Source: JBFJVZ01 sp041623895 (lineage in GTDB: Bacteria; Planctomycetota; Planctomycetia; Pirellulales; Pirellulaceae). Taken from it: DNA of 31,770 bases. Where the stretch lies: positions 1-31,770 of the forward strand of contig JBFJVZ010000027.1 of assembly GCA_041623895.1 (NCBI GenBank). The letters are read 5' to 3'. Numbering within the stretch: the stretch's first letter is position 1; every line of letters starts with the position of its first letter. The translations under genes and the position numbers were made by a program. Below the pieces are notes generated by a model. It saw only the letters and a list, made by a program, of their open reading frames with translations. It was not told the DNA's origin and searched no databases. Positions 8,001 through 15,834 of this stretch are shown in pieces.

Positions 8001-8921
8001 ATGGATCCGATGACCGCTTCCCCTGGCGCAAACTACGATTTTGATCAATTTGGGGCCTTGCTTTCCACGCGTCTACCGTTTCCGCGGCGGAGTGGAAAAG
8101 TACGTGACGTCTACGATTTGGGCGATTCGTTGCTGATCGTCAGTACCGACCGGATCAGTGCGTTTGATTTTATTTTGCCGAGTGGAATTCCGGGCAAAGG
8201 CGTCTTGCTGACGGCGATGAGCCGCTTTTGGTTCGAACTGCTTGAGGTACATCATCATCTAAAATCGACCGACATCCCCGAGTCGCTGAGTCAGCAATTT
8301 GACACAGCTCCACTGCAGGGCCGGGTGATGGTGGTCGAAAAAGCGGATGTCGTCCCTTTCGAGTGCGTGGTACGCGGTTACTTGGAAGGCAGTGGATTGC
8401 GCGAATATCAACAAACGGGGGAAATTTGCGGCATCAAGTTGCCCACTGGACTGCGGCAGTGCGACAAGTTACCGAAGCCGATCTTTACTCCGGCGACCAA
8501 AGCAACGGAGGGGCACGACGAAAACGTGACGATCGGCCGCATGATTGCCGATTTGGGAAGCGATTTGGCATTGCGTTTACGCGAAGAAAGTTTGCGGATC
8601 TATCAGTCAGCTGCCAATTATGCGCAAGCCCGTGGGATCTTGATCGCTGACACGAAGTTTGAGTTCGGACAAGCTGGCGGCGAACTGATCCTTGTCGATG
8701 AAGTGCTGACACCCGACAGTTCACGTTTTTGGGCAAGCGATGTTTATCAACCGGGACAGCCGCAGCCGTCCTTTGACAAGCAATTTGTGCGTGAGTGGTT
8801 ATCGCAATCAGGTTGGGACAAACAAAGTGAACCACCGCCGCTACCGCAGGAAATCATCGAGCAAACAGCGGCAAAATATCAGGAAGCCTTCCAGCGAATC
8901 ACGGGCTCGGATTCGTTCTAG
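8001..8921 (+). CDS. purC: Phosphoribosylaminoimidazole-succinocarboxamide synthase (SAICAR synthetase)
   Basis: PurC joins CAIR and aspartate with ATP hydrolysis in de novo purine synthesis, in the cytosol. Visible family motifs are GKVRDVYDLGD near the N-terminus, STDRISAFD, the VPFECVVRGYLEGSG segment, FTPATKATEGHDENV and DTKFEFG, with LVDEVLTPDSSRFW toward the end. The length (306 aa) matches the longer bacterial and yeast-like form. The ATG at 8001 follows GGCGAAGAAAAAA; an ATG three codons later is also possible. The stop codon at 8919-8921 forms the left edge of palindrome copy 2, which separates purC from the convergent hemQ. Confidence 0.95.
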   Translation: MDPMTASPGANYDFDQFGALLSTRLPFPRRSGKVRDVYDLGDSLLIVSTDRISAFDFILPSGIPGKGVLLTAMSRFWFELLEVHHHLKSTDIPESLSQQFDTAPLQGRVMVVEKADVVPFECVVRGYLEGSGLREYQQTGEICGIKLPTGLRQCDKLPKPIFTPATKATEGHDENVTIGRMIADLGSDLALRLREESLRIYQSAANYAQARGILIADTKFEFGQAGGELILVDEVLTPDSSRFWASDVYQPGQPQPSFDKQFVREWLSQSGWDKQSEPPPLPQEIIEQTAAKYQEAFQRITGSDSF

Positions 8922-9040
8922 GCTTTCTCAAAACTCAGATTCGTCGTAACTGGGAGGGCGAAGCTCCCGCTGAGCCGTGGTGTTCGCGACAAAGTACGGC
9001 TCGGCGGGAGCCTCGCCCTCCCGTTTTGAGACAAAGCCTA
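8919..9040. repeat. Dispersed palindromic repeat, copy 2 (nearly perfect, with outer arms)
   Basis: The 26-base inner arms 8952-8977 and 8997-9022 pair at 24 of 26 positions, and one of the two exceptions is a G-U wobble. The loop is 19 bases. Outside this, TAGGCTTT plus CTCAAAAC (8919-8934) pairs with GTTTTGAG plus AAAGCCTA (within 9023-9040). The right inner arm is identical to that of copy 3. The element lies between the convergent genes purC and hemQ and includes the purC stop codon, so it probably also acts as a bidirectional terminator. Confidence 0.9.
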
Positions 9041-9095
9041 ACACGAACGCTGCGAGAATTAGCTTGTCGAGAAGATCCGCCGGTGATCACCGTTT

Positions 9096-9932
9096 TCAGA
9101 TCAATTGGCAATGATTGAGGATCTCTTCGCCGGTGGCGCGATAGCCGACGTAAAAGGGGCCAAACTGCGCGTACTTTGCGCTCGCCTGATCAAATCGCAT
9201 CTTGTATACGATTTCCTTCAGGTACTCGGGATTGCGTGCCCACAGTGTCACCATCCACTCCCAATCATCCAGTCCGACGCCAACGGAGATCAACTGCGAG
9301 ACTTTGCCGGCAAATGCGATACCACTTTGCGCGTGCTCGGCCATCATCGCGTTGCGGCGACTAAACGGTTCGCTGAACCAGTTCGCACCAACGACGCGGC
9401 TCTTGTTCATTGGATAGAAACATGCTGCCGGCCAATCGGGGAATTCGGGCCGCAGCCGCTGTTCGTTCATCATCGGCAACCGCCGCTCGTAGGCGGCTAC
9501 TTTGGCAGCCAATTCGGGCGAATCCGGTTTTTCACCGCCCGCAATCAGACGCTGACGATAACCCTCGATTGTCGGCACGTACTCACTGACCTCGCTCATC
9601 GAAACGAACGACCAGGAAGGCTCGATGTATCGCCCGATCCCTGGAGCCATGATCGCCTGGTGCACGGAATCAACTTTGGCGGGGTCGGGATCCATCACCA
9701 TGATTCCAAAATCAGCGCGATGACCGCTGGTCCAGTAAGCCACAAGTCGTTGCGGTCCACCTTCGCCCGGGCCAATCGCGGACGTAAATTGCGATTGCAG
9801 TGTCTGATCAAACGTCTGAGCAATCGCGTCACGACGAAATCGATAGAAATGGTGGGCACAGTGCCAGCCGTGCTCTGGGATCACCGATGGTTCCGGCAAC
9901 GGTTCGGTTCGATGTGCAGGCGGACGGTTCAT
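9096..9932 (-). CDS. hemQ: Coproheme decarboxylase (HemQ, chlorite-dismutase-like)
   Basis: HemQ removes two carboxyl groups from coproheme III using peroxide, giving heme b in the coproporphyrin-dependent heme pathway. The C-terminal region carries AGKVSQ, GLDDWEWMVTLWA and the stretch MRFDQASAKYAQFGPFYVG, characteristic of HemQ. His about 200 in AEHAQSG fits the proximal heme ligand. YPMNK (about 173-177) matches the conserved Tyr and Lys of the active site. The open frame extends 27 codons upstream, but ATG 9930-9932 (MNRPPA, 278 aa) has GAAGG just ahead and fits the alignment. It implies that this lineage uses the coproheme route rather than protoporphyrin. Confidence 0.9.
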   Translation of the reverse strand: MNRPPAHRTEPLPEPSVIPEHGWHCAHHFYRFRRDAIAQTFDQTLQSQFTSAIGPGEGGPQRLVAYWTSGHRADFGIMVMDPDPAKVDSVHQAIMAPGIGRYIEPSWSFVSMSEVSEYVPTIEGYRQRLIAGGEKPDSPELAAKVAAYERRLPMMNEQRLRPEFPDWPAACFYPMNKSRVVGANWFSEPFSRRNAMMAEHAQSGIAFAGKVSQLISVGVGLDDWEWMVTLWARNPEYLKEIVYKMRFDQASAKYAQFGPFYVGYRATGEEILNHCQLI

Positions 9933-10376
9933 TACCTTCGTCCCTAAAACATGGTTGGGGTTTCGCGAAAACGTCATCGTAAACAACACGCCAACCCCCG
10001 ACGAGCAGGGCATCCGAAGGACGCATGATGACGCATGCGGTAACTTAACCGGTCTTGCTGGTTAAGACGCGTGGTGAAAAGTCACGGCCGCGATTCCACG
10101 AATTGCCGCGCAGCAAACGGGTAAGTCGCGAGCGTTAAAACTTGCTGTGAAACGCTGAAAAATGGTCTGGCGACCGAGTCGAATCAAATTGTATGGTCAC
10201 TTGGCGGCAGCCGTACGGACAGTCTTATCGCGTAAAATCAGCAGCAGTCGGAATGCGCCGGTCGCAGCAGTTCCGACCACCGACCGAGTTTCTAGTCATT
10301 TTGCTAGCGCACGGGAGCGATAATTCAGAACATTAGCGGCCAGGGAGCCGCCATTCATACGCAGGAAGCCTCCCAA
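9933..10376. other. Divergent intergenic region, hemQ / DUF1571 gene
   Basis: This 444-base gap must hold promoters for both neighbours. GACGCATG occurs twice ten bases apart (10020-10027 and 10030-10037). CTTAACC (10044-10050) and GGTTAAG (10060-10066) form a seven-base inverted repeat with a nine-base spacer, possibly an operator or hairpin. I see no convincing sigma70 promoter, no RNA gene and no ORF with coding character beyond the short upstream extension of the hemQ frame. Confidence 0.4.
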
Positions 10377-11258
10377 ATGAAACTTGAACGTCGTCAATTC
10401 ATCGGTCTATGTGCTTCGCTGGGAGCTGCCGCAGCCGCTTCCTCGGCATATGCCAAGCCACCAGGATTAAGCGAACCGATCCATCGCGTCGCGATTGCAC
10501 CCAGCATTACTCCCAATCCCGTCGCCCTGCATCCCCTGGATCGAGCGCTCGATATCGCCCGTCGCGGCTTGGCCAATTGTCGCAGCAATGTTGACGACTA
10601 CACCGCCATCCTGGTCAAGCGAGAGAGAATCGGTGGGACTCTTGGCGGACACGAATTCATGTACGCAAAAGTGCGGAATCGCAAGGTTTCCGGAGGCAAA
10701 GTCGTTCAACCGCTGAGCGTCTATCTGCAATTCTTGAAACCAACGTCGGTAAAAGGCCGCGAATGCATTTATGTCGAAGGCAAGAACGACGGCAAAGTGA
10801 TCGCTCACGAAGGTGGATTCAAAGGCAAGTTCTTGCCAACGGTGACGATTCCTCCCGATGGAGCGCTGGCGATGCGAGGGCAGCGATATCCGTTGACCGA
10901 AATCGGCGTCGAAAACTTGATGCTGAAACTGATCGAACGCGGGGAGACAGCGAGGCAATTCGCTGATGTGCAATGCGATTTCCGCAAGAACGCGCGTGTC
11001 AAAGACCGCACCTGCACCGTGTTACAGGTCACGCAACCGACCAAACGGCCTGGCCTGGAGTTCTATCGGGCCGATGTCTTCATTGATGATACGTTGAATC
11101 TGCCCATCCGCTACGTCGCCTACGATTGGCCAACGAATTCCAATGAAGAATCGCTCGATGTGCTGGAAGAATACACGTATCTGAATCTGAAGGTGAATGT
11201 CGGACTGACCGACGATGACTTTGATCCCAACAACGAAGATTACAACTTCTACAACTGA
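10377..11258 (+). CDS. DUF1571-family exported protein with twin-arginine leader
   Basis: The N-terminus ERRQFIGLC followed by a hydrophobic Ala-rich stretch and SAYA-KPP looks like a Tat-type signal peptide, with cleavage near residue 26. The body, from about residue 50 (LDRALDIARRGLANC) through DDYTAILVKRERIGG, the VYLQFLKPTSVKGRECIYVE segment and the ENLMLKLIERG segment, matches the DUF1571 family common in planctomycetes. The molecular function is unknown. The family is predicted to be an envelope beta-rich domain, somewhat like outer-membrane lipoprotein-carrier folds; that last point is inference. AGGAAG lies about ten bases before the ATG. A clear terminator follows 29 bases after the stop, so it is probably monocistronic. 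Confidence 0.85.
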   Translation: MKLERRQFIGLCASLGAAAAASSAYAKPPGLSEPIHRVAIAPSITPNPVALHPLDRALDIARRGLANCRSNVDDYTAILVKRERIGGTLGGHEFMYAKVRNRKVSGGKVVQPLSVYLQFLKPTSVKGRECIYVEGKNDGKVIAHEGGFKGKFLPTVTIPPDGALAMRGQRYPLTEIGVENLMLKLIERGETARQFADVQCDFRKNARVKDRTCTVLQVTQPTKRPGLEFYRADVFIDDTLNLPIRYVAYDWPTNSNEESLDVLEEYTYLNLKVNVGLTDDDFDPNNEDYNFYN

Positions 11259-11287
11259 TTTTCACCCGTCCAATCCTGGTGAAGTTG

Positions 11288-11330
11288 AAGGCTGCCGTGA
11301 TGACGCATGTCGATCACGGCGGCCTTTTTA
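11288..11330 (+). terminator. Rho-independent terminator
   Basis: The 14-base arms 11288-11301 and 11313-11326 pair completely with one G-U wobble, around an 11-base loop. The stem runs into TTTTT at 11325-11329. It ends the DUF1571 transcript. The convergent flavin-reductase-like gene stops 23 bases beyond, so the stem may also serve that side, though without a T run. Confidence 0.8.
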
Positions 11331-11352
11331 ATGCGCTGTAGGTCGACTTCAC

Positions 11353-11967
11353 TTATGGTCGCGGAGGACGCGTCAGCTGAAATCGATCCGTGGTTGTGGT
11401 GTAACGACTGCCGCCAAGCCGGCCGATCGTGTGCAATCGTTCGGCGATCAATTCTCCGCATTCATTGACCAGATCGTCGCGAACGTGAAAGCAAACGATC
11501 CGCCCGATCACCAGGTTGGCACCGCCAGCCCCGTGCCCCAGTTGAATCGCCTGATGGAGGACACATTCCATCGCCGCTGCGCTGTTGGCCACCCGCGGCG
11601 GTCGAACGTGCGCGCTTGCCACTTTTTCGATCCCCGAGCTCTCATATTCATCGACATCCGCATCAAATTCAGTTGAGGTAAGATTCATTGCTTCGGCTAC
11701 GTCCATGGTCACCAAATTGACGACAAACTGCCCATTGCCTTGAATGTTTGCCAATGTGTCTTTGGGCTTACCGTCGCGGTTGTTTGCCGGACAGAACATC
11801 AGCAGCGGCGGATTGGCGCCCACGCCATTGAAGAAACTGAAGGGAGCCAAATTGCAGATGCCGTCGGATGAGATTGTGGATACCCAGGCGATCGGTCGGG
11901 GCGTGATCAAATCGACCATCCAACCATAAATGTCGCGCGTGCGCATGTGGTCGGGATCTAGTTCCAT
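11353..11967 (-). CDS. Flavin-reductase-like (DIM6/NTAB family) FMN-binding protein
   Basis: The 204-aa product belongs to the split-barrel flavin reductase-like family. The segment ITPRPIAWVSTISSDGICNL followed by APFSFFNGVGANPPLLMF (about 21-58) is the hallmark FMN-binding region. KDTLANIQGNGQFVVN and the later GRIVCFHV strand also fit. Members bind FMN and reduce flavins or act as small oxidoreductases; the substrate cannot be told. It is the last gene of a three-gene minus-strand operon, 18 bases after the phosphatase stop. There is no signal peptide, so it is cytosolic. Confidence 0.87.
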   Translation of the reverse strand: MELDPDHMRTRDIYGWMVDLITPRPIAWVSTISSDGICNLAPFSFFNGVGANPPLLMFCPANNRDGKPKDTLANIQGNGQFVVNLVTMDVAEAMNLTSTEFDADVDEYESSGIEKVASAHVRPPRVANSAAAMECVLHQAIQLGHGAGGANLVIGRIVCFHVRDDLVNECGELIAERLHTIGRLGGSRYTTTTDRFQLTRPPRP

Positions 11968-11985
11968 ATCAGAGCTTAACTCTCA

Positions 11986-12789
11986 TCACGTGGCATCCGA
12001 CAACGAACAAACCATCGATTCGTGTAACTGGGGGGTCGATGATACCAAAAACCGCGGATTCCAATCATCAACCGGCGAACCATCGTAAGACGAAAGCACC
12101 GCGCCAGCCTCTCGAACAATCACGATCCCGGCCGCCGCATCCCAAGACGAAACATTGGTCGCCCAGTAAGCGTCCAGTCGACCATCGGCCACGTAGCACA
12201 TATTCAAGGCACAGGAACCTAGCCGTCGCAGCGAACGGCACTTCTCCAACACGCGGACGAAGCGGCCAACCTCGGGCGCATCCCCACGTACGCCCGCAGG
12301 AAAACTGCAGGCAACCAGGGCACGAGACAGATCCGTACAGTCACTGGCACTCATCTTCCGTCCATTGACCGTGGCGCCCTGGCCGTCTATCGCCGTGAAC
12401 AACTCGTCGGTCACGGGATCAAGAATCACACCCAGACGCATTTTTCCGGCTGCATATAAACCGATCGAAACCGCAAAACTCTGCAAACGATGAACGAAGT
12501 TGATGGTTCCATCCAACGGATCAACCACCCAACATGGCGGCGCGCCGGGAGCATTGTTCTGGACCGCGACGGGCGGCTCACCTTCGCCCTCTTCTTCGCC
12601 AACAAATCCGTAGCCGGGGAAGGCGTCCGACAAAAACTTTCGAATGGCTTGTTGAGACGCCAAATCCGCGTCGGTCACCAAATCCTTCGGCGCTTTCTCG
12701 CTGACAACGCGGTCATCCCGGCGGGAGAGCAACTCGGCGGCACCGGCGCGTGCGGCTCCGATGGCGACATCTAGATGCTTCTGGTCCAT
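11986..12789 (-). CDS. Inositol-monophosphatase-family phosphatase
   Basis: This 267-aa protein is a Mg2+-dependent, Li+-sensitive-type phosphatase. Metal-binding motifs are present: GEEEG around residue 61, DPLDGTINFVH around 89-99 and SWDAAAGIVIVREAGA near 215-230. The family includes SuhB, inositol-1-phosphatase, CysQ and histidinol-phosphatase-like enzymes; the substrate is not decidable here. Its ATG (12787-12789) directly abuts the kinase stop codon TAG (12790-12792), so the two are translated from one message and probably coupled. A partner role with the kinase is possible but unproven. Confidence 0.9.
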   Translation of the reverse strand: MDQKHLDVAIGAARAGAAELLSRRDDRVVSEKAPKDLVTDADLASQQAIRKFLSDAFPGYGFVGEEEGEGEPPVAVQNNAPGAPPCWVVDPLDGTINFVHRLQSFAVSIGLYAAGKMRLGVILDPVTDELFTAIDGQGATVNGRKMSASDCTDLSRALVACSFPAGVRGDAPEVGRFVRVLEKCRSLRRLGSCALNMCYVADGRLDAYWATNVSSWDAAAGIVIVREAGAVLSSYDGSPVDDWNPRFLVSSTPQLHESMVCSLSDAT

Positions 12790-13914
12790 CTATTCAATCG
12801 ACTCTAAACGCCTCAGCTCCTCCAGCCAAAGCCGAATATCGTTATCGTATTCCGTCGCCATATCACTCATGATCAACTGGCGGTGAAATGCCGCGGCACC
12901 CTGATCAACGTGCACCGCCGCTTCCGCATTCGGGAAACGCCGGTTTGGATCGGGCGCGATCAAGCCTCGCAAGAAGTTCATCAATAGCTCGTTGCGAAGC
13001 ACCTCCTCGGGCAGCACTTCATCCAGCCGCGACGGCAACTCGTATTTGACCCGTAACAAATCTCGCAGTTTGTCGTGGCCGCTAAAGACATTGATTCCGC
13101 TGAGCAGTTCGACCAACACATAACCGATGCTGGCCAAGTCACTGCGCGGCGTCGATTCATAGTTCTCCAGCACTTCCGGCGGTGCATACAAGGGCGTGAT
13201 TTCTCGTTCCCGCGGTGGCGTGATGTACTGAAACGCCGAGCCCATGTCGATTACCTTGGCGTGACCGGAACGCTTTAGCATGATGTTCGCAGGTTTGACA
13301 TCGCCATGCACAATTCCCTCGCGATGTAGTGCCGCCAAAGCACCCAAGCATTCGCGGACAATCGCCACGGCGACGCCCGCTTTAAACCGTGACTGTTCTG
13401 GTCCTTCGGTCAGGATCACTTCGTTGATGTAATGCCAGCGGCGTTGCGAAACACGGCCTTCCAGTAATGTCAAACACTTGGGCGACGTCAGTTGCCGCAA
13501 ATCATAGCCGTCAACCCACTCCATCATCATGACGCGGATGCGGCGGCGCTCGAAGAAGTTTTGCACGTCCAGCAAATTGTCGTGCTGGATCAAGGCAACG
13601 CGCGAGGCAATGGAGGCAACACGTTCCATCGCGTCGTCATAGGAACGACTGTCGGCGTACCTCTCCGGCGAAAAAATCTTCATTGCGACCGGAACGGTGA
13701 ATCCATCCGTGCCGCGATACTCCGTCAAATAGACTTCTCCCTGGCCGCCACGACCAAGCAGCCGAATCATGTGATGATGGCCGGTCCAAGAAACCTTTTT
13801 GTTGGCGGTCAGTTCCTCATACCGCTCCAGCAGCTCCGGATCAGACTGACCTGTCGTCGTCGACCCGTGTTGGGTGACGGTCGGATTCGGTTCATATCGG
13901 GTCGTTGATTGCAT
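12790..13914 (-). CDS. Soluble Hanks-type Ser/Thr protein kinase
   Basis: The kinase domain (374-aa protein) shows the glycine loop GRGGQGEVY (54-62), the ATP-binding Lys79 in VAMKI, the catalytic loop HGDVKPAN (203-210, Asp205, Lys207, Asn210), DMG (223-225) in place of DFG, and APPEVLE (244-250). The catalytic loop has Gly where most kinases have Arg (HGD rather than HRD), so it is a non-RD kinase and may not need activation-loop phosphorylation. All catalytic residues are kept. No transmembrane segment or extracellular sensor follows; the C-terminus ends in a short acidic/Leu helix. It is therefore cytosolic, unlike many planctomycete kinases. First gene of the operon with the phosphatase and flavin-reductase-like gene. 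Confidence 0.92.
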   Translation of the reverse strand: MQSTTRYEPNPTVTQHGSTTTGQSDPELLERYEELTANKKVSWTGHHHMIRLLGRGGQGEVYLTEYRGTDGFTVPVAMKIFSPERYADSRSYDDAMERVASIASRVALIQHDNLLDVQNFFERRRIRVMMMEWVDGYDLRQLTSPKCLTLLEGRVSQRRWHYINEVILTEGPEQSRFKAGVAVAIVRECLGALAALHREGIVHGDVKPANIMLKRSGHAKVIDMGSAFQYITPPREREITPLYAPPEVLENYESTPRSDLASIGYVLVELLSGINVFSGHDKLRDLLRVKYELPSRLDEVLPEEVLRNELLMNFLRGLIAPDPNRRFPNAEAAVHVDQGAAAFHRQLIMSDMATEYDNDIRLWLEELRRLESIE

Positions 13915-13977
13915 TAAATTCTGAACATCCTTGAATCGTGAAATCTCATGCTGCCGTGCATCTTAGGCAAATCACAA

Positions 13978-14006
13978 AAAATACGGAAGCAATCTTTTCC
14001 AGGCAA
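13978..14006 (-). promoter_or_regulatory. Candidate sigma70-type promoter of the kinase operon
   Basis: On the minus strand TTGCCT (14001-14006) and TATTTT (13978-13983) are separated by 17 bases, about 64 bases before the kinase ATG. The surrounding 280-base gap is more AT-rich than the flanks, as expected for a promoter region. Planctomycete promoters are poorly defined, so this is a weak call. Confidence 0.25.
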
Positions 14007-14195
14007 AAACCATTCCTGCAGGTATCCCTGAACGAATTCCACCCTAATCTAAAAAAGGCATTCTTGTTTGCTGAATCTTTGCCTAGTGTGACATTTTGCC
14101 AGCAGTATAAGTTCCCCTTATTGCGTGGCATTTCCCTGCAAGTTAGCGGCCCTTAGCGGGCGGTAACGGAGATTGTTGAAACTTAGAGATCAGAT

Positions 14196-15647
14196 TTAAT
14201 TTCGCAGATCGTAGCAAATCAGTGCATCGCGCAGCCGAATCACAATACGCCCATCGCTGATTGCCGGCGTGCTGCATGCCAGAGGCCCCGACCTGATTGC
14301 GGATTGCTGCCAGCGCTTTTCGGCCTCATCGCTATCGAGTTTGTCCAGATCGAGTTTCTTACGCAGGTCGTCTCCGCCGATCAAGCGACCATCGGAATCG
14401 ATTTCGGCATCGTAGATCTGCTGAAACTTTCCGGCGTTGGCATCCATCACCAGCAAACCTTCCCAGCTGTAAAAGACCTGGTCGCCGGCGGCGATCATCG
14501 AAGTGTACCTCGGATTGGAGATCTGCAATGTGGTCTGCCAAACGGTTTCTCCATCAGCCAGATTAACTTTGGCAACACGTTTGTCTCCCTGAACAAAAAT
14601 TGCGTCGCCACGCAGCACGGGGGTCGATCCGGAGTCTGCCGCACCACGAAACCGCCACACCTGGTCCGGTTCTTTCTGCGGAGAGTCGGGAAAGATCCGA
14701 AAAGCAGTCAACCCACTCTTTCGGGATGAACCGTAGGTCAGCAGCAAGTCGCCGGCAACGATCGGGGTCGACTGTCCAACACCGGTACTCAACTCCCAGA
14801 GCTGATTCCCATCCATGACTTGGAATGCTTTGGTGCGACCGCCGGCCGTGTTGCAAATCACGATCGGCGTCTCGTCTGCTTGCCAAATCACGGGACTGCT
14901 ATGCGATCCGTAGTCGGCACGTTCGTCGGATTTCCAAATCACTTGACCGTCGGCGGCGCTGAGCGCAAACAGCGATCCACAAGCGACCAAGGCCGTGTCA
15001 CCGGCAACCACAAACGAACTGCAAAAGAATTCATCGCGAAACTCGCCAGGGAGTTTTTGTTGCCAAACGATATTGCCAGTAGCCGCATCGTAACAGCAAG
15101 CGACTCTACCTGGCCCCAGCACGTAGACGCGGCCTGCGGCCAGACAAGGTGTGCCCGATTGCACGAAGCGTGTGTACACGGCTTCGCTTGATTTGTCCCA
15201 AATCACGTCACCGGAATTCAAATCCAAGCACAACAACCGCTGCTGGAAACGATACGCTTTCGCGCGACGCTCGTCCTCATCGCGGCGTTTGACTTCGTAC
15301 TCCGCATATTCTTCGTCGCTCATCCCGGTTCGCTTTTCGGGCGGCAACCAGGGATATTTTTTAGGCTCCAGATCAGCAGCTGCATTTTTCTCTTTCGTAT
15401 GCGAATACACGAATACTCGACCACCGCTGATGACTGGCGAACTCCAGCCACCTGAGTTGCCACCGACCAGCGAATCGAATCGCCACAGCGGCGGCAGGCC
15501 ATCCGGCGGAAGCGACTCCAACAATGGTCCCGTGTCGACGTAACCAGTCCGCTCGGGGCCGCGCCACTGTGGCCATTCCGCCAGCGCGGTGGAAGCGAAT
15601 AAGCAGCAGCTCACGCCGACGATGCCAAGGGCCTGTAAACGATTCAT
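14196..15647 (-). CDS. Secreted PQQ-type (BamB-like) beta-propeller protein
   Basis: The N-terminus MNRLQALGIVGVSCCLFAS followed by TALA-EWPQ is a standard Sec signal peptide with cleavage near residue 23. The mature start EWPQWRGPERTG is typical of a large planctomycete family of exported PQQ-binding-like propellers. Repeats of the W-x-x-x-L / G-x-V-x-W kind are visible, for example LNSGDVIWDKSS, AATGNIVWQQKLPG, AADGQVIWKSD and LADGETVWQT, giving an eight-blade-like fold (483 aa). An inserted charged segment (about 72-115, with EKKNAA and RRDEDERRAK character) interrupts the first blades. Enzyme activity is not evident; the fold usually serves in protein interaction or assembly. It is transcribed away from the DUF1559 gene. 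Confidence 0.88.
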   Translation of the reverse strand: MNRLQALGIVGVSCCLFASTALAEWPQWRGPERTGYVDTGPLLESLPPDGLPPLWRFDSLVGGNSGGWSSPVISGGRVFVYSHTKEKNAAADLEPKKYPWLPPEKRTGMSDEEYAEYEVKRRDEDERRAKAYRFQQRLLCLDLNSGDVIWDKSSEAVYTRFVQSGTPCLAAGRVYVLGPGRVACCYDAATGNIVWQQKLPGEFRDEFFCSSFVVAGDTALVACGSLFALSAADGQVIWKSDERADYGSHSSPVIWQADETPIVICNTAGGRTKAFQVMDGNQLWELSTGVGQSTPIVAGDLLLTYGSSRKSGLTAFRIFPDSPQKEPDQVWRFRGAADSGSTPVLRGDAIFVQGDKRVAKVNLADGETVWQTTLQISNPRYTSMIAAGDQVFYSWEGLLVMDANAGKFQQIYDAEIDSDGRLIGGDDLRKKLDLDKLDSDEAEKRWQQSAIRSGPLACSTPAISDGRIVIRLRDALICYDLRN

Positions 15648-15765
15648 GAAGAAGTCTCGACGACTTGGGGAAAAACGGACTGGTCAGGTTCGCAGTTTAC
15701 CTCAGAGACTCCCGACCGGGTTGGCGGGTGCGTGAAACTTCCGTACAAAAATGCTGGCGGCTAAC

Positions 15766-15795
15766 TTTAAGCCCAATTCGGCGATCGGTTATACT
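15766..15795 (+). promoter_or_regulatory. Candidate promoter of the DUF1559 gene
   Basis: TATACT (15790-15795) matches the -10 consensus at five of six positions, and TTTAAG stands 18 bases upstream as a weak -35. The downstream ATG at 15835 has AAAGG before it. A promoter here is compatible with that start but not with the in-frame ATG at 15751. Confidence 0.3.
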
Positions 15796-15834
15796 ACCGC
15801 GTCCGCCAGGCTCTCCTTTTCAAAGGTCATCAAA

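Noticed and set aside
13938..14156. 72-codon plus-strand frame in the gap upstream of the kinase
   Set aside because: No ribosome binding site or coding bias; the AT-rich region is better explained as a promoter region.
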